Source of the DNA: PALSA-911 sp963743035
GTDB lineage: Bacteria > Pseudomonadota > Alphaproteobacteria > Acetobacterales > Acetobacteraceae
Direction: 5' to 3'
Length of the DNA stretch: 64,000 nucleotides
Assembly: GCA_963743035.1 (NCBI GenBank)
Contig: CAVUOB010000013.1
Location: 168,325 to 232,324 of the forward strand
The notes beneath the pieces were generated by a model. It saw nothing but the letters and a program-made list of their open reading frames with translations. It did not search any database and was not told the DNA's origin. Positions 61,734 to 64,000 of this stretch are shown here, piece after piece; positions within the stretch are counted from its first letter, which is position 1; each line of letters opens with the position of its first letter. The translations under genes and the position numbers were made by a program.

Positions 61734-62780
61734 ATGCTGCATGATGTCTTCACCTGGTGGGCCGAGCAGATGCAGGGCCTGCTGCCTGCCGGCCTTGCCC
61801 GGATCGGCGCCACCGGCAGTGCGAATGCGCTGGTCGTCACCTGCAGCCGGGACGAGTCGGCCCACATCGATATCGCCATCCGCCGCGACGGGCGGACAGC
61901 CGCCATCGGCAATTTTCGCCTGGACGAGGTGGGGATCGCCGCGGCGGGCCGCGCTCTGGATGGCCGGAAGCGCCCTCCGGTGACCGTTCTGCAGATCGCC
62001 GCGGAACAGCTGCTGGAACGGCGGATCGAGCTGCCGCTGGCAGCGGAACGCGACCTGAACCGCGTGCTGCGCTACGAGATGGACCGGCTGACGCCGTTTG
62101 ACGCCGAGGAGGTGGTCTGGCACGCGGCGGTGGAACGGCGCGACCGCGCGCGCGGGCGGGTCCATGTGCGCCTCTCGTTGGTTGCGATTGCCGCGGTGGA
62201 GCCGTTCATCGCGGGCTTACGGAGCATCGGGATAAGCCCGATGCAACTGGAGGCGCCGGCCCCGGAGGGCGGCAGCCGCAGGATCGAGCTCGCCTCGGCC
62301 GATGACGGGCGCGCATTGCGGGGCCGTCGTGTCGTCCTGGCGGCGGCTGGCGCCTGCGCCGTATTGGCTCTGGTGGCAATTTGCCTGCCTTTCCTGCGCC
62401 AGTCCCTGGCCTTTGTCGCGATCGAGGCACGCATAGACCAATTGCAGCCTAAAGTGGCGGAGGTGGAGGCGCTGCGGCGGCGGATCGCCAGCGAGGGGGC
62501 AGGCGCGGATGTGATATCCGCCGAGCGGTCGCAGACCGGGGATCTGTTGCAGGTACTGGCCAGCGTGACGGAACTCCTGCCCGACGACACGGTGCTCACC
62601 GACTTTACCCTCAGCCAGGGGCGGCTCGGTATCGGCGGCACATCTTCCGCCGCGGCGCGGCTGATCCCGGCTTTGGCCGGCGACCCGTTGATCCATGATC
62701 CCGCGTTCATCGCTCCGGTGACCCGTGCCGAAGAGGGCGGGGTGGACCGATTCGCGATCCGTGCCGACCTGGCGCACTGA
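61734..62780 (+). CDS. gspL: GspL / PilN-like type II secretion assembly protein
   Basis: 348 residues. The N-terminal half is a GspL/PilM-type actin-like fragment (LQIAAEQLLERRIELPLAAERDLNRVLRYEMDRLTPF). A membrane helix (VVLAAAGACAVLALVAICLPFL) and a PilN-like periplasmic part with coiled coil follow (LLQVLASVTELLPDDTVLTDF). Links GspE to the membrane platform. It is shorter at the N-terminus than typical GspL, and the start may lie upstream of the ATG used. The next gene begins at its stop. Confidence 0.82.
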   Translation: MLHDVFTWWAEQMQGLLPAGLARIGATGSANALVVTCSRDESAHIDIAIRRDGRTAAIGNFRLDEVGIAAAGRALDGRKRPPVTVLQIAAEQLLERRIELPLAAERDLNRVLRYEMDRLTPFDAEEVVWHAAVERRDRARGRVHVRLSLVAIAAVEPFIAGLRSIGISPMQLEAPAPEGGSRRIELASADDGRALRGRRVVLAAAGACAVLALVAICLPFLRQSLAFVAIEARIDQLQPKVAEVEALRRRIASEGAGADVISAERSQTGDLLQVLASVTELLPDDTVLTDFTLSQGRLGIGGTSSAAARLIPALAGDPLIHDPAFIAPVTRAEEGGVDRFAIRADLAH

Positions 62781-62781
62781 C

Positions 62782-63387
62782 ATGGCGAGCATGGCCAGCA
62801 GTGGCTTGCCTACCGGCATCCGGGGCCGGGCGCTGGCACTGGCGCTGACAGCGACGTTGCTCGCATCGCTGTGGCTCGGCGTCGCCGTGCCGTTGATGGA
62901 CCTGTACGCCGACCGGGCGGATCTGCTGGAGCGGCGCATTGCACTGGCGCGGCGCATGGCCGGGGTCGTCGCGACGCTGCCGGCGTTACAGGCCCAGCAA
63001 AGCCAGGATCAGGGGCCGCAGAACCGGTCCGGGACCACCCCACCCGCGCAGGCCCTGCTGGCCGGCGGCTCGGATGCGATCGCGGGCGCGGCCCTGCAAG
63101 GCCTGGTTCAGGATATGGCACGCGATGCCGGCACCAGCCTGACGCGCATCGAAACCCTGCCGGCAGAAGTTCGGAGCGGCTACCGCCGCATCGCCCTGCG
63201 CGTGGCGCTGACCGCCCCCTTGCCCGACCTGGTGACGTTCCTTACCGCCGTGGAGCAGGCCAGTCCGCAAATGCTGATCGACGATGTGCAGCTGCGCGGG
63301 ACGAACACGCGAGAGACGCCGGCCTCTCCCCCTATCGACGTCACGCTGACGATATTGGCCTTCCGTTCGGGGGCGGCCGGCGGATAG
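62782..63387 (+). CDS. gspM: GspM-like type II secretion protein
   Basis: 201 residues starting directly after the gspL stop. One N-terminal helix (ALALALTATLLASLWLGVAVPL) followed by a coiled coil and a small ferredoxin-like domain (YRRIALRVALTAPLPDLVTFLTAVEQASPQMLIDDV), as in GspM proteins that dimerise with GspL. Last plus-strand gene of the arm in view. Confidence 0.85.
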   Translation: MASMASSGLPTGIRGRALALALTATLLASLWLGVAVPLMDLYADRADLLERRIALARRMAGVVATLPALQAQQSQDQGPQNRSGTTPPAQALLAGGSDAIAGAALQGLVQDMARDAGTSLTRIETLPAEVRSGYRRIALRVALTAPLPDLVTFLTAVEQASPQMLIDDVQLRGTNTRETPASPPIDVTLTILAFRSGAAGG

Positions 63388-63453
63388 GGATCCGATCCCG
63401 GGGCAGGGACCGCCTATTCCGGCCGCCCCACGGATATCCGCATGCCTGCGTCG

Positions 63454-63795
63454 CTACTGGCGAACCGGGGCGCGCATCGTCACCTCATAGCCGGGCGCAA
63501 GCCATCTCACCGTGTACTCCTGATCCTCGGCCCAGGTCTGGGTCCGGTATTTGATATAGTCGAAATCCCTGTGCACCACGGTCACGGCACAAAGAACGAC
63601 GGCCGACACCTGGCTCGGCCGCTCGCCGATGGTATCGGTCAGCATCTGCGCATAGGGAGAATTTTGCCGAACCTCCCGTCCAACGAAATCGACGATTTCC
63701 GGGCGCGTGCAGATCGGCTCCGGTTCGTCCTCCGCCCATGCCGGGGCGGGCCCGGACAGCAGCAGCACGCCAAGCCAGACAAGCCCCCGCTTCAT
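63454..63795 (-). CDS. Small exported hypothetical protein
   Basis: 113 residues from the ATG at 63795, with AGAGG upstream; an ATG at 63810 overlaps the preceding stop. Signal peptide (MKRGLVWLGVLLLSGPAPAWA), then a compact domain with ICTRPEIVDFVGREVRQNSPYAQML and two Cys that may form a disulfide. No family recognised. Translationally coupled or nearly so to the lytic transglycosylase upstream, which suggests a joint envelope role. Confidence 0.7.
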   Translation of the reverse strand: MKRGLVWLGVLLLSGPAPAWAEDEPEPICTRPEIVDFVGREVRQNSPYAQMLTDTIGERPSQVSAVVLCAVTVVHRDFDYIKYRTQTWAEDQEYTVRWLAPGYEVTMRAPVRQ

Positions 63796-63806
63796 TGTCC
63801 TCTGCC

Positions 63807-64000
63807 TCATGGCAAGTGGCCGAACATCGCCTTGGCGGAGCGCATGATCCGCGCCAGATACGCGTCGCGCCGCGCCGGCGTATGGGAATGATAGTAGCCG
63901 ACAGCCAGCATCACATCGCCCTCGGTCTCGTTCAAATAGGTCCGCAGAATGGCGCCCGACGCCGCGATGTTGAAGCAGCCATCCTGGATCAGCCGCGCCC
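63807..64000 (-). CDS. Lytic transglycosylase (C-terminal end, cut by window edge)
   Basis: The last 64 codons are visible. DGCFNIAASGAILRTYL and VGYYHSHTPARRDAYLARIM are characteristic of the C-terminal part of SLT/VirB1-type transglycosylases, which cleave peptidoglycan to let large complexes through. The catalytic Glu lies beyond the right edge. Its stop overlaps an ATG of the small exported protein frame. Confidence 0.75.
   Translation of the reverse strand, partial: ARLIQDGCFNIAASGAILRTYLNETEGDVMLAVGYYHSHTPARRDAYLARIMRSAKAMFGHLP

Overview
The window looks like chromosomal DNA of a high-GC alphaproteobacterium, most likely of the Acetobacteraceae (Rhodospirillales). Grounds: a complete rRNA operon with alphaproteobacterial-type 16S and 23S in the order 16S - tRNA-Ile - tRNA-Ala - 23S - 5S - tRNA-fMet, a Gly-rich exoprotein ending in a Hint_2 domain (common in that family), a PEP-CTERM protein and many alphaproteobacterial housekeeping neighbours. 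The genus cannot be settled by eye.

Layout. 1-5.7 kb: end of a MauG-type di-haem peroxidase, a polytopic membrane protein, a GGDEF/EAL sensor and a periplasmic cupredoxin. 5.8-9.1 kb: a PimC/PimD-type acyl-CoA dehydrogenase pair and a beta-carbonic anhydrase. 9.3-13.05 kb: a redox cluster with an outer-membrane barrel carrying an N-terminal c-haem (Cyc2-like), a small cytochrome c, a secreted hemerythrin-like protein and two small His-bearing membrane proteins. 13.3-17.7 kb: MOSC protein, ClpB, a ferredoxin overlapping a cysteine-dioxygenase-like cupin. 18.3-23.9 kb: rRNA operon. 24-28.6 kb: PRC-barrel protein, LysR regulator, TPR-sulfotransferase, PEP-CTERM protein. 29-33.6 kb: a complete branched-chain amino acid type ABC importer (SBP, two permeases, two ATPases), then an MDR oxidoreductase.

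34.8-37.4 kb is the most interesting stretch: on the minus strand a 58-codon gene with a strong ribosome binding site, a radical SAM/SPASM peptide-maturase-like enzyme and a cysteine-containing partner form an apparent operon that reads like an undescribed RiPP (peptide-modifying) locus. It is followed by a membrane-anchored cytochrome c and tRNA-Thr. 38.9-42.7 kb: exported TAXI-type binding protein, DsrE-like protein, a 10-Cys secreted protein and an ExeA-like protein without a P-loop. 42.8-49 kb: GYD protein, patatin, and a roughly 1400-residue exoprotein broken by a one-base frameshift. 49.3-55.6 kb: IclR regulator with a twin palindromic operator, a fused HyuA-HyuB (5-oxoprolinase-like) enzyme and an OPT transporter, consistent with peptide or cyclic-amide uptake and hydrolysis. 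55.7-63.4 kb: type II secretion genes in two divergent arms (gspO-H-G and gspE-F-C-L-M) with no secretin gene in view. The right edge carries a small exported protein and the end of a lytic transglycosylase.

All family calls come from reading motifs by eye; no database search was run.
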